A DNA stretch of 17,500 nucleotides from Trachelipus rathkii (Eukaryota; Arthropoda; Malacostraca; Isopoda; Trachelipodidae), in contig JABUQX010027538.1 of assembly GCA_015478945.1 (NCBI GenBank), forward strand, positions 27,501-45,000, written 5' to 3'. Made by a program: the position numbers and the translations under genes. The notes beneath the pieces are model-generated. The model saw only the letters and a program-made list of their open reading frames with translations. It searched no databases and had not been told where the DNA came from. Shown here one piece after another: positions 7,634 through 16,859 of this stretch (its first letter is position 1; every line of letters starts with the position of its first letter).

Positions 7634-8540
7634 TAACGATGAACAATGTAAAAAAATTATAAACCTGTACCCACGAACTCAAAAAAGAAAAATTTGTCAT
7701 TGTCATCGGCATTCATCATATCGTCAGAATGTCAGAACATATTTATTTTTGTTTTAATTCAAAAATAAATGATGTTGTGATAGTACAATCTTGATTTTCA
7801 ATTCAGTATTTCATAATGATGTTTATGTTTAACCATAATTTTCTATCCAGTTTTCCCAGATTTATTTAGGCTAGATCCAAAGGATATTGACAAGAATAAA
7901 TAAGAAGATGGTACAAAGGGTACATCCATTTATGAGGCACACGTAGGAACAATTTCAAGGCGAAAAATGTGACATCATCAAATGGAAACTTCTTCGTAAA
8001 CGGTTTGGGATATGAGTTATGAATAATCGCAATGATTGTTCATTACAAGTATCCTCCTTTATTATTTGTTATTTTATTATTTTATTAATAATTTATATAT
8101 ATAAATGTGGAGTATAATAATTACATTATATTACCACTCAATGGACCAACACTATATATGTGTAGGTATATCAATACATATATACTGTTGGAATGCTTGA
8201 TTTAGTTATTGACATTGGAGAGATTGCTATATTAGCTGACATTGAGAACTGATATATTAGCTCCACTGAGACTGCAAGGAAGCGAGCAATAGAGTCACCT
8301 TTAGCTTACTAGCTAAAAAGGGAAATCAAACTTTAATTCTGCCGACAGCTATGCTAATCTAATTTAGGTAGAAAATATAATAACATAAATCACCCACACA
8401 GTTTCTTTTTCTTCTTTCTCTATTTTATTTCGTTAACTTAACTAATAAAAAAGACTAGCAGAATAATCCAAATCGAATGTGGGGAGTGAATGAAGTTGTT
8501 CTGCCGAGTGCTATTTATCCAAAAATATTATTATTTCTTT
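7634..8540 (+). other. Non-coding spacer, possible intron of the distal gene
   Basis: AT-rich, with stops in all frames. A short open stretch near 7860-7904 (PDLFRLDPKDIDKNK then TAA) reads like protein but is too short to assign. A tandem duplication is at 8210-8262. The right end (8400-8544) has a long pyrimidine-rich stretch and the acceptor TTTCTTTTTAG, so part of this region may be intron. Integrase hallmarks (HHCC finger, DDE block), which should follow RNase H, were looked for by eye and not seen. Confidence 0.45.
8210..8262 (+). repeat. Short tandem duplication (about 27 bp, two copies)
   Basis: TGACATTGGAGAGATTGC followed by TATATTAGCT (8210-8237) is directly followed, sharing one base, by TGACATTGAGAACTGA then TATATTAGCT (8237-8262). 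The copies differ by a few bases. Local slippage is the simplest origin. Confidence 0.7.
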
Positions 8541-8544
8541 TTAG
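8541..8544 (+). other. Candidate 3' splice site for the distal gene
   Basis: TTATTTCTTTTTAG ending at 8544 is a close match to a consensus polypyrimidine tract plus AG, about 90 bases before the ATG of the 216-aa ORF. It would make the distal ORF the body of a spliced, env-position RNA. The donor is unknown. Confidence 0.4.
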
Positions 8545-8634
8545 GCTGAGTCATTGTTGGTGGAACATTAAGGAAGATAACTTCTTAATACCAACTGGAA
8601 CTATTGAAGTACATCAAACCCTGAATTAACAAAG

Positions 8635-9285
8635 ATGCTATCATTGCTCTTGACCGTGGGATCATCCGAAGTTAAGTTATTTAGGGATGAAAAAAAATAT
8701 TTGACTCATAAATACCACCAGATAAACACCAGAGTTGATTACAACCCTGGTCGTATATTGGCAGAATGTGTGGACAGGGTAAAGGAGCTTATGACCGCTG
8801 ATGTAAGTAATATAATTGTCTGGGCCCTAACGACAATGGCCTGGACCAAAAAGGAGATCATCAATAACGATGGAAAAAAGGTGACGGTTTTGATACCGAA
8901 TCCAACATTTACCATTGAGAACATTCCGTCTATCATGACGGAAATTACTGGAATCGTGGCTAAAATCAATTCCCAAACTAAAGTTTATTTAATGATACCT
9001 CCCATTCAAGACCTTTATATTTTTAATAAAAAGCGAATAATTAAAGAATGGGGAATTTCATTCGCAGACTATGGGATTGATGATCCCGAATTGGATCCTA
9101 AAAAGTTGCAAGAGCATTCAATTAAAAGTTTCAATCAGTTCGAGTCCTTAACTTCTGTTCATTATACCTGGCCAAATAAACAAATCATTAGGGGAGTTGA
9201 AATTATGAATTATCATTATGGGTTTAAAAATAATAGTGGGGCTGATAAAAACTGGTGCTGGAAACATACTTTCGTCATTTGCTAG
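8635..9285 (+). CDS. Unknown ORF in the env position, weak SGNH-hydrolase-like pattern (216 aa)
   Basis: ATG 8635 to TAG 9283-9285. The order of elements resembles an SGNH/GDSL-type alpha/beta fold: a hydrophobic strand followed by GSSEVKLF (block I position, normally GDS), a helix with ILAECVDRVKEL, a strand IIVWALTTMAW (position of the GxND block), a helix ENIPSIMTEITGIVAKI, and a strand VYLMIPPIQDLYIF typical of the later core. The catalytic Asp after Gly is missing (GSS), no clear Asn block is seen, and no DxxH block is evident near the end, where NYHYGF and a Trp/Cys-rich tail (NWCWKH) lie instead. If related, it is non-catalytic. No signal peptide or transmembrane anchor is obvious, so it does not look like an envelope glycoprotein. 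It lies in the third-ORF position of the retroelement and is uninterrupted. Confidence 0.5.
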   Translation: MLSLLLTVGSSEVKLFRDEKKYLTHKYHQINTRVDYNPGRILAECVDRVKELMTADVSNIIVWALTTMAWTKKEIINNDGKKVTVLIPNPTFTIENIPSIMTEITGIVAKINSQTKVYLMIPPIQDLYIFNKKRIIKEWGISFADYGIDDPELDPKKLQEHSIKSFNQFESLTSVHYTWPNKQIIRGVEIMNYHYGFKNNSGADKNWCWKHTFVIC

Positions 9286-9424
9286 TTCAAGAAAACATTC
9301 CACATGTCCAATAATTTAAAGCGATTATAGCAAGATAATTTTCATTATAGATGGAATGATTAAGTGAACTAAATATGAAGTATTTTTATTAATTTAAATA
9401 AGAACTATAAAGTAGTTATATTTA

Positions 9425-9976
9425 TCATTTTCACGCAACCAGAAGTATGAACGCCAACCGCGTTCAAGTGCTAATTCATGGAAAAATAAAAACTCATATG
9501 GGGGTTATCATGATTATTCCCAGCCATCTACATCTAGTTACGCTCCGGAATTTGATAAAACTTTAGAACCAAATTGGGCATCATCCTCGAATGCTTATGT
9601 GTCACCTTCGGGGTATGATCAATATAACTATCCTAAATATGCTTATGAGACACAGACACCTTATGTGCCTCCACCACAAGCAGTTCCAAATCAATCATGT
9701 GGCAATAATGCAGCTTATGGTAACCAATCATGGTCATCCTATGGTGCTTCATCTGTTCCTGGTACGTCAGATACTACCACCACATATGGAAAATATGTCC
9801 TTCAGTCCAGTGTGGATGTACCAGAGGCTGATGTTGATTTAATTCAGAGGCGAGCTGTGCGTAATGCAATGCAGACTATGCAATGGGAGAAGTTGTCCTG
9901 GGAACAACGTCAAATTAACATGAAAAAATGGTTTAAAATTATTGAAGACGAGGACAAATTAGTCCATAACTCATAA
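9425..9976 (+). CDS. Tyr/Ser/Asn/Gln-rich low-complexity protein with helical C-terminus, unknown
   Basis: Frame 2 is open from 9416 to TAA 9974-9976. The first ATG is not before about 9920 apart from out-of-frame ones; the reading frame continues well upstream of 9599, so the N-terminus probably arises by splicing at CAACCAG (9442), after the pyrimidine-rich run TTATCATTTTCACGC. The first ~130 residues are prion-like: rich in Y, S, N, Q, P and G (NSYGGYHDY, SGYDQYNYPKYAY, YGNQSWSSYG). The C-terminal ~50 residues change sharply to a charged helical segment (DVDLIQRRAVRNAMQTMQW, WEQRQINMKKWFKI, acidic end). Such tails occur in RNA-binding, condensate-forming proteins. It may be the last exon of the gene containing the ORF at 8635, the intervening 9286-9442 being intron-like. 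Poly(A) signals AATAAA follow at 10006, 10063 and 10075. Confidence 0.5.
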   Translation, partial: SFSRNQKYERQPRSSANSWKNKNSYGGYHDYSQPSTSSYAPEFDKTLEPNWASSSNAYVSPSGYDQYNYPKYAYETQTPYVPPPQAVPNQSCGNNAAYGNQSWSSYGASSVPGTSDTTTTYGKYVLQSSVDVPEADVDLIQRRAVRNAMQTMQWEKLSWEQRQINMKKWFKIIEDEDKLVHNS

Positions 9977-11134
9977 CTACCTTGTCATTACTGTTATACT
10001 TAAATAATAAATTCAATTCTAAAGTAATTTCGATATGAACCTTATTCTAAGAATCTTATGTAAATAAAATATTTAATAAACATGTCAATTATGACCTCTT
10101 GAAATACTTTGAAATAAGAAAAAGTTTAAAAATAATTTACTTTAATTAAAATGCTTGTATATAAAATGTATATAAAACAGAAAAGATAAGGGGTTGTCAA
10201 TGATGAACGCCCTATTAATATATTAGTGATGCTGGTTCGTTTAGATTAGTTTAGAGACGATGATCACCCTTCTGTAATACCTTCCTGCTTGGTTTTCATC
10301 ATTTAAGTACACAGTACAAAAATGTGTGTTGTTTTGGGGGGGGTTTAAACTGGGGGGGGGGGGTTGTAAGGGGGATCATCGTCAACTCATTTGTTTATTA
10401 TATCAGTTGAATCTTCTTAAACATTTAGAAGTGTTCGAAGACGACTCGATAATCTAAAAAACTTAAAAAAAAATAGGCACAAGTATTTCTTGTTTCTAAG
10501 AATGATGTCTTAACTATTCACAAAGTATCTCAATTTAAATTGAAATATGTAATAAGTTTCTTTAAGCCTTAGTTTTTGTTTTCACTAGATTCAAATTCAA
10601 CATTAAGATTAGGGAACTTAGTATATTTTATAACATTTGAGGAAAGACTGGTGTTATTTCTTTTCACCGATTGATGATATTTAACGACAATTCAGCTGTT
10701 GATTTATTATTCTCGATATGGTGGGGTATTTCAATTCCCATTTTTTACAAAATATCTTCCATATTTTATTTTTTATTTACGATATGAATTGTGCAATGTC
10801 ATTGTAATGTAATTAAGTTTTCAATTTATAATAAATTCATATATTAGTTTATGATGCCATAATAATGTAATGTTAAAAGAAGCTACTGACATAAATTTAG
10901 CGTTCTATAATTATAATCATATTCGCAGGCATTTATGTTTGCGTGTTGAAAGGGACAGTGAGAAATAGTGCAGATAGGAGGTCACATGCCGAAAAAGTGG
11001 AATAGTTAAAACCTCTCATAGAAATTGCTCAACGTCAATTGATAGGGTTAGTGTATTCTTTAATTAATTCTTATATCTTTAATTTTGTGGGTAAATAAAT
11101 ATAAAAGACTTACATTATTTATTTTTTTTTAGGG
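9977..11134 (+). other. Non-coding 3' region of the retroelement
   Basis: AT-rich, no long ORF. AATAAA occurs at 10006-10011, 10063-10068 and 10075-10080, suitable for ending the transcript of the preceding ORF. A G-tract hairpin region is at 10256-10383. A protein-like stretch near 10925-11060 after TTCGCAG (frames reading HLCLRVERDSEK and VTCRKSGIVKTSHRNC) could be a decayed exon but cannot be assigned. Otherwise nothing is recognisable. Confidence 0.5.
10256..10383. repeat. 16-bp inverted repeat enclosing G8, G12 and G5 tracts
   Basis: GACGATGATCACCCTT (10256-10271) and AAGGGGGATCATCGTC (10368-10383) are reverse complements at 15 of 16 positions, with a 96-base loop. The loop's right part has runs of eight G (10336-10343), twelve G (10352-10363) and, overlapping the stem, five G (10370-10374), a strong G-quadruplex pattern. 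The stem's right arm sits in the last G run, so hairpin and quadruplex would compete. TTTAAACTGG between the runs echoes the end of the 5' LTR. It might be a displaced polypurine tract; this is inference. Confidence 0.6.
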
Positions 11135-11253
11135 TTTTGATTTTTGGCTGCTTTTGATTTTTGGCTGCTTTTGATTTTTGGCTGCTTTTGATTTTTGGCT
11201 GCTTTTAATTTTTGGCTGCTCTTAATTTTTGGCTGCTTTTAATTGGAGGCTCA
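11135..11253 (+). repeat. 17-bp tandem array, seven units
   Basis: Unit TTTTGATTTTTGGCTGC. Units 1-4 (11135-11202) are identical, units 5 and 6 differ by one or two bases, and unit 7 (11237-11253) is decayed; GGCTGCTTTTG-like pieces persist to about 11340. The 17-base period shifts reading frame each unit, so the array is not coding and the ORFs overlapping it are accidental. It is placed between the last gene and the 3' LTR. Confidence 0.9.
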
Positions 11254-11432
11254 TTTTATTTTTTTGGCTGGTTTTGCTTTTCGACTGATTTTTGTTACCG
11301 GCTGCTTTTGGCTTAATTTTGCTTCCGGCTTTTTACTTCTGGCTTGTGTTAATTTCCTGCTTGATTTTGAGTTCTCTGGTCCAGAGCCACAACAGCTGAA
11401 TGATAATAAGTTGATGTCCCTGCACTGTTTTT

Positions 11433-11748
11433 TCATTCTTCATACACAGTTACGAGACATAGCCTAAAAGAGAATAGAGATCGAGAACATCTATCTACAA
11501 CTTAAAAGTAATCTACAAGTATAACTACCAGATCATATAGAAGACACCACTGTGTTGACAGAAAATCTACTCTACTAAAGAAGACTAATCCTTATTAGAA
11601 TATACTGACTCGACATTCTACATAGTTTATAAACTTACCTTTTTGACAAAGGAAAATCTTGGTCATCCTGAAAACTTCCTTGTTGGAAAAATCTTATATT
11701 TATTTGTACTTTTGGTTTTTCATAACCAGTCCAAACAGTTGTTGAATT
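11433..11748 (-). other. Possible antisense exons overlapping the 3' LTR start
   Basis: On the minus strand, a good acceptor (CTCCGTTTCAG) is followed by a 110-base open stretch (11748-11639) ending AAAAAG then GTAAGT, a consensus donor. A second acceptor (TCTCTTTTAG) opens a 31-base piece (11463-11433) that reaches TGA in the continuing phase 2. The open stretch encodes a polar sequence with RFFQQGSFQDDQDF; I recognise no family. A related acceptor (TTTTCAG) occurs at the same place in the 5' LTR, but there the frame is closed. Weak, since short exon patterns arise by chance. Confidence 0.25.
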
Positions 11749-12490
11749 CTGAAACGGAGAATGAAAAATCATATTATTAATTCTATGTTAAGTTAATATA
11801 TTATTATCAAAACTATTATTATTATTACTTACTTTTATTTTCCACTCGGTTTTTGATTTTCTTCATATTCATATCGAAACGGCAGTTATTCATCGTGTAT
11901 TCTGAAACTCGAATTCCTGTGTACAGAACAAATATAACAATCTTATATTAAAATTATTCGTATCTATTACAATAGACGCAGTGTTATCAGATTATTATTT
12001 AATCCCTTAAAAGTTATCCGGTACTAGATTATCTTTCATAAAATAATAAGATTAAACACTTTTTCAATTTATAACCGTTACATTTTCTAGTAAATTATCA
12101 TATTTAAAAGTAATTATAAAGCTAATTTGAAAAACTCGTTCGTAAGTATGTTAAATAAGTGATGTATGCAACAAAACGTGACAGACACAATCCATGGTAA
12201 AAGCACTGGCTGGTAAATAGGAAGAGGCGGGTCCACTCATCTTTTCCTATGGGGTTGCGAAAGCTTTTCATCTCTAATTGGAAATTCCTTAACTGACCAT
12301 CACCAAATATTACGAACGAGATACGACTTTCTGCCTCTTTTTGACATACAAGGTTAGGTGTTTAATATTACATTTGTTACTTTTATAATAATATTATTCT
12401 TTAATCACATTGACTGTTCTTAAATATCTCAGGGAAGGGAGTAAAAATAGCTATCATATATCGCTATTGGCCTATCCCGTTACATATATA
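11737..12490 (+). repeat. 3' long terminal repeat (diverged, right end eroded)
   Basis: Begins AGTTGTTGAATTCTG, aligned with 328 of the 5' LTR, and matches it in the same order through TGACTGTTCTTAAATATCT (12411-12429). It is shorter (about 750 against 1281 bases), mainly because 650-960 of the 5' copy is absent. The end corresponding to TTTAAACT is not visible; the sequence runs into an (AT)n array near 12485, so right end and target duplication cannot be set. No purine tract precedes 11737, which is a point against a simple LTR reading. Confidence 0.6.
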
Positions 12491-12504
12491 GGTATATTTA
12501 ATAT

Positions 12505-12544
<40 letters not shown>

Positions 12545-12565
12545 TATTAATATATATATATTATA

Positions 12566-12608
<43 letters not shown>

Positions 12609-12722
12609 ATATATATTATATATATATAAAATATTAATAATATATATTATAATATATAAATATTAAATATATATATATATTATTTATTATTAAATATATA
12701 ATATATATATATATATTAATAT
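12485..12722. repeat. (AT)n/TATTA-rich microsatellite
   Basis: Almost pure A and T, mostly alternating TA with interspersed TTAATATT steps. It separates the retroelement's 3' LTR from a LINE and has replaced whatever lay at their junction. A second, shorter (AT)n run is at 12778-12800. Confidence 0.95.
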
Positions 12723-12801
12723 TTATTATTTAAATGAATCGTTTCCTACCAATTCAGATCATTTACGAAGGAACGAAATATATATATATATATATATATT
12801 A
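12723..12801. other. Short spacer with (TA)n
   Basis: About 50 bases of ordinary sequence then (TA)n. It contains a stretch readable as NSDHLRR, reminiscent of the SDH motif at 12802, but too short to judge. Confidence 0.3.
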
Positions 12802-15390
12802 TCTGATCACAATTTGGTGGTTGCTAGTGTATTAATCAGGGTGGGGGGGGAGAGGTAACGGTTAGAGAAAGAGGAAAAAAAAGAGGAGAATAGAAGTCAT
12901 AAAGGTGGAAGAAAATTTAGATGAGTGACAATGTGTAAGAGGGAGATTAGGAGGGGAATGGAAGATAGGTGGAAGGACGTGAGAGGGACGGAAATTAGGG
13001 ATGTGGAGGAGGAGTGAAAGAGATTTAAAGAGACAATTTGTGAAATAAGGCCAGAAGGTGATTATGTGGAGTAACATAAAGGTGGGAGCATAGAAGAAGT
13101 GAAGGGATTGTAATGGTGGATAGTGAGGAGGATGAAAGAGTTGGTGATAAAAGAAGAAAAGAGTGTCTAATGTGAAATGGGTTGGGGAATAGGAGAAGGG
13201 AAAGTTGGGAGGAAATATAGAAGAGATAGAGTGGAAGCAAAAGAGGGCAGGTGGAGAAGTAGGCGAAAGAAAGAAATTGCAAATAATTAATGGTGTATGA
13301 AAAGTGACCAGAAATATTTTGAAACATGGTGAACAAAGTTATTCTGGAAAGAAGTAAAAATAAAATAAAAGGAAGAAGAGGAGAGGTTAGGAGAGAGGGT
13401 TAAGGGAGGGGATAGGGGAATTTAGATAGGAGATGAGTGAAGGTAGGGTGAGGAATAGTGATGGAGGTGAATAATTTTAGGGATTATTGAATGAAATGGG
13501 TGGGAGAGATGAGGATGGATTTACAAAGAGGTGGGATGTGGGTTGGAAGTGGGATAATAGAGAAGGATAGGAGTGGATATGGAATATATACAAAGGATGA
13601 AATTATTAGTGATATATAGCGCTAACTAAATGGAAAAAAAGTGAAAGTCCAGCAGGTCTAGATGGTGTGAGTTGGAAATGTTTAACAGATGGGATGCCCA
13701 AATGGGTGGGGAATGGCTATTAATAGGTTATATAATTTATGTTGGAGGAAAGGAGTACAGTTTCCACAGGATGGAGGATGGGGTTGGTTTCCCTTTATAA
13801 AGGGAAAGGGGTATAGGATGGAGTGTTGGTAATTATAGAGGCATTTGTCTTTTGAGTGTAGTAGGGGAAAGTGTATGGGAAGAATACTAATTGAGAAGGG
13901 TGAGAGACTTTAACGGTGAGAAGACGAGAATTGGGGGAAGAAACAAGGAGGATTTAGGGTGGGAAGGGGGTGTGTGGATCAAGTATTTACAATGAAGATG
14001 CTTGTTGGAAGAAAGGTAAAAAAAAAATAACAAAAAAAAAATAGAAAAGAAAGGGAAAATGTATATATGAGTGTTTTTTAGATCTGGAGAAGGCATATGA
14101 TGATAGAATGAAGAGGGGGGAATTATGGAGAGTGCTGGAGGAACATGGAGTAGAGGGTAAATTAGGTAAAGGTATTTAAAGGCCTTTTATAAGGAATATG
14201 TAGAATGTGTGTGTGAGAGTATTAGGAGGGGAGAGTGAGATGTTTTGTGAGAGAGAGAGTGGATTGAGAAGTGAGAGTGTAATTCTAACCGTGGCTTTTC
14301 AAAATTTATTTATGGAAGAGTGTCTGTAGAGGAAATGATGAGGGAGGGGAGAGGGGTGAATTGATGAGATAGGGGTGATAAGATGGGAATGATGAACATG
14401 AAATACTTAGTTTGCGGATGATACTTTAGCCTTAGTGGTCAGAAGAATTCAGAAGGTCTGTAGTATTTGGAACGAATGGGTTAGGAAGAGAGTTGGTGTG
14501 AGGCAAAAGGGTCTTTAAAGATAAATCCAGTAGTAAGGTAAAAGTATGTTAGTGTTTTGAAGGAGGAGGAAACAGATTGAGAGGGAATGGGGTTTTAGGA
14601 GATTGAGATAAGGTATAGAGGTGTAGTTTTAGAGAAAGAAGTTAAAAGGTTTTTAGAGATATTTAGTAGGGATGGATTTGGGTAAGGAATAGGGAGGGAT
14701 GTAATAGGAAGAGAATAGAATCACAGAGTATGTGAGGGGAACTAGAGAATTGAGTGGTATCTGGGGAATTTATGGAAAGAAGGGGGAATTAATCAGCTTT
14801 AAACTTAAGAATATAAAGTATGTTTGAAAAATTTGTGTTACCGCAGGCGGTACTATAATGGGTGTTGACATGGGGGTTTAAAATGCTAGGTCCAAGGAGT
14901 AAAGTTGGAAGTGTTTGAGATGAAAGTGAGGTTGAAGAGCTGTGTGTTGGGGTTAGTAAAAATAGAAGATGAGGATTAAATTAAATAGGTTGAATAGAGA
15001 GTAAGTGTGATTGAAAGAATTGGATTTGGTGAAAATGAGCAGGGAGAAGGGAATGTTTAAGAATGGTTTGGAACATCTCTCCACCTAGTTAGGAGAGTTA
15101 AATGGATGGAAACAGAAGGGTTGTTAAGGAGAGTTTGGGGAGGTGCGAGAGGGGATAAGGATGGCAGAGGTAAGGGGGAGAGTCAAGAAGCAGATGATGG
15201 ATAGGAATAAAGGAATGCTGGAAGAGAGAGGGATGAGGGTGGAGAAGGTAAGGTATATGAGTTGGCGAGAGATAGAAAGATGAGGAGGTGGGTGGGGCTC
15301 GAGATGAAGGAAAATATTGAATTAGGGAAGCTGCGCACGTTAATCCACTAAATACCATATACCGGCTTAAGCGGGATTAATGTGTTATGT
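12802..15390 (+). pseudogene. Decayed LINE (APE endonuclease end, reverse transcriptase, C-terminus), C-poor
   Basis: Many frameshifts and stops, but ordered LINE motifs: SDHNLVVASV (12802-12831), the end of an APE-type endonuclease; SPAGLDGVSW (about 13646-13675); PF-x-KGKG then NYRGICLLSV (13831-13860); FLDLEKAYD (14075-14101); the catalytic FADDT (14411-14425); LPQAVL near 14839 and a C-terminal W/R-rich, RRV-like region after 15060. Order and spacing match a single element of about 2.6 kb of visible sequence. RT copies element RNA at a nicked target. The 3' side ends in (TAA)n-like repeats from 15388. The plus strand is extremely purine-rich, with a C-free run at 13345-13523. The clade is uncertain. 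Confidence 0.8.
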
Positions 15391-15582
15391 ATAATAATAT
15401 AATAATAAATAAATAATATATATATATATATTAATATATATATATTATAATATATATATATTATATATATATTATATTAATATATAATATTAATATATAT
15501 ATATATAGTATATATATATATATATATATTAATATTAATATATATATATATATAAATATATTATATATATATTATAATATCA
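15388..15582. repeat. (TAA)n followed by (AT)n microsatellite
   Basis: Starts as TAATAATAAATAAATAA directly after the LINE and becomes alternating TA up to about 15580. A simple-repeat tail is how several LINE clades end, so this array probably grew from the LINE 3' tail. Confidence 0.85.
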
Positions 15583-15589
15583 AAACTCC

Positions 15590-16850
15590 TGTTGGCAAAC
15601 CTTCCAAAATTTAAACAGCCTCTTTTTTGCTGAAAGTATAAATGCTTTCTTATATCAATGGATATGGCATGCTTTCTTATCTATAAATTTTTCCTTGTTA
15701 TTATATATACCTACCCTGTTCTCTATATGCCTTACTCGTACCGTTTAGCTCTAATCTATGAAGAATTTATTGGTCTCTCTATTATCATACACCTAAAAAT
15801 TTGTTAGAATTGTATTAGTTGACACATTTATTAATGTCTGATTTCCTAAATGACTATTGCAGTATTCCTAAAACAGTTATCGTTTTATAGACTCTTACAT
15901 CAAAACCCAGAAAATCATCCTTTATTGCTCTTAACTTTGGTCACTCCTCATCTAATGCATATCATAAGTCTTTTCTTTAAATAAGGGGCCCCCAAACTTG
16001 AGCAGAATACTCTATTATTGGCCTAACATAGCTATTATACAGTTACTTATTACTTTCTTTGCTTCATTGTAAACACATATTTGACGATTTTTATGCCCAG
16101 CATCTTAATTTAAGCTTTATTATTTGGCTTTACCAACAACTGATTGCTACTTTTCAAATTATCTGTCTTAATAATTACAATCCTATTCATTTTTCTTGGT
16201 CTTTCACAAGGTTTCAAAGTCTAATCCCCATTCATTAATTTGGCAGTTTAAAACTTTATTATTTTATAACAGTAACCTAGGTGAGAACCTTACAATTTTT
16301 ACTATATATAAAATCATTTGCACACTTTTCATTACCACCGCAAGAAGTTTTATTCCAAGGATCATTTTGAATCTTTATATCATATTTCACTTATTTTCCT
16401 TAACTGAAGGTGGTACCAACTTGGATCATCTGGCATACATTAGAAACCTTGACCATTTAAGTCCTAAATAGGTCTTAAAATCACTTATATATAATATTGA
16501 TAGGAACAATAGTAACCCCAGCTCTTAACCCTGTGGGACACAACTCTTCACTATTTCCCATGATGACTTAATGCCATATTTATTTGTACACACTGTTTTC
16601 TATTCCAGAACCACTCTTTAAATCCAACCAATTTCTTGAACACACTTTGACCTAATGTTTCACCCAACTAGTCCTTCTCTCATATAAATAACACATCACC
16701 ATTTCGCTTCCTATTTAGGTAATCTGTACCAGACAACCTTATATCTCTTAAATTTTCAAATACTATTCACCTCTACAACAGCTTCATTATATACCTGCCT
16801 CAATTATTAGCGTTTTTTTTCTGGCCTTTGATCTGAGGTAGGCTGATTTA
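15590..16850 (-). pseudogene. Decayed CR1-like LINE reverse transcriptase
   Basis: Read on the minus strand, SSWEIVKSCVPQG followed by LLLFLSILYISDF (about 16582-16480) matches the RT block usually written VPQGSVLGPLLF-xx-YIND. An ANDF-like remnant of the catalytic ADD box lies near 16310. LYNSYVRPIIEYSAQVWGPL (about 16044-15985) is the conserved C-terminal block of CR1/jockey-type LINEs. There are stops and frameshifts throughout. The weak 91-aa ORF on the plus strand here is a shadow. The 5' end abuts the head-to-head LINE at 16850; the 3' end lies near 15590 beside the (AT)n array. Confidence 0.75.
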
Positions 16851-16859
16851 GGTGAGGGG

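Noticed and set aside
8635..9285. Envelope glycoprotein
   Set aside because: No signal peptide, furin-like site, fusion segment or C-terminal membrane anchor is visible, so position alone is not enough.
11251..11436. Minus-strand 61-aa Lys-rich ORF resembling a histone H1-like tail
   Set aside because: Its basic composition comes from decayed units of the 17-bp array read on the reverse strand; no start context or domain supports it.
11243..11467. Plus-strand 74-aa Phe/Leu-rich ORF
   Set aside because: Opens inside the T-rich 17-bp array; hydrophobicity is a composition effect.
12485..12722. Replication origin or CRISPR-like array
   Set aside because: Pure AT microsatellite without spaced, conserved units.
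12862..13336. Minus-strand Ser/Leu/Pro-rich ORFs (also 13887-14096 and 15098-15358)
   Set aside because: They are the reverse of a purine-rich LINE strand, which lacks stops in antisense by composition.
16196..16471. Plus-strand 91-aa ORF
   Set aside because: Lies antisense to the CR1-like RT remnant, whose conserved motifs are on the minus strand.
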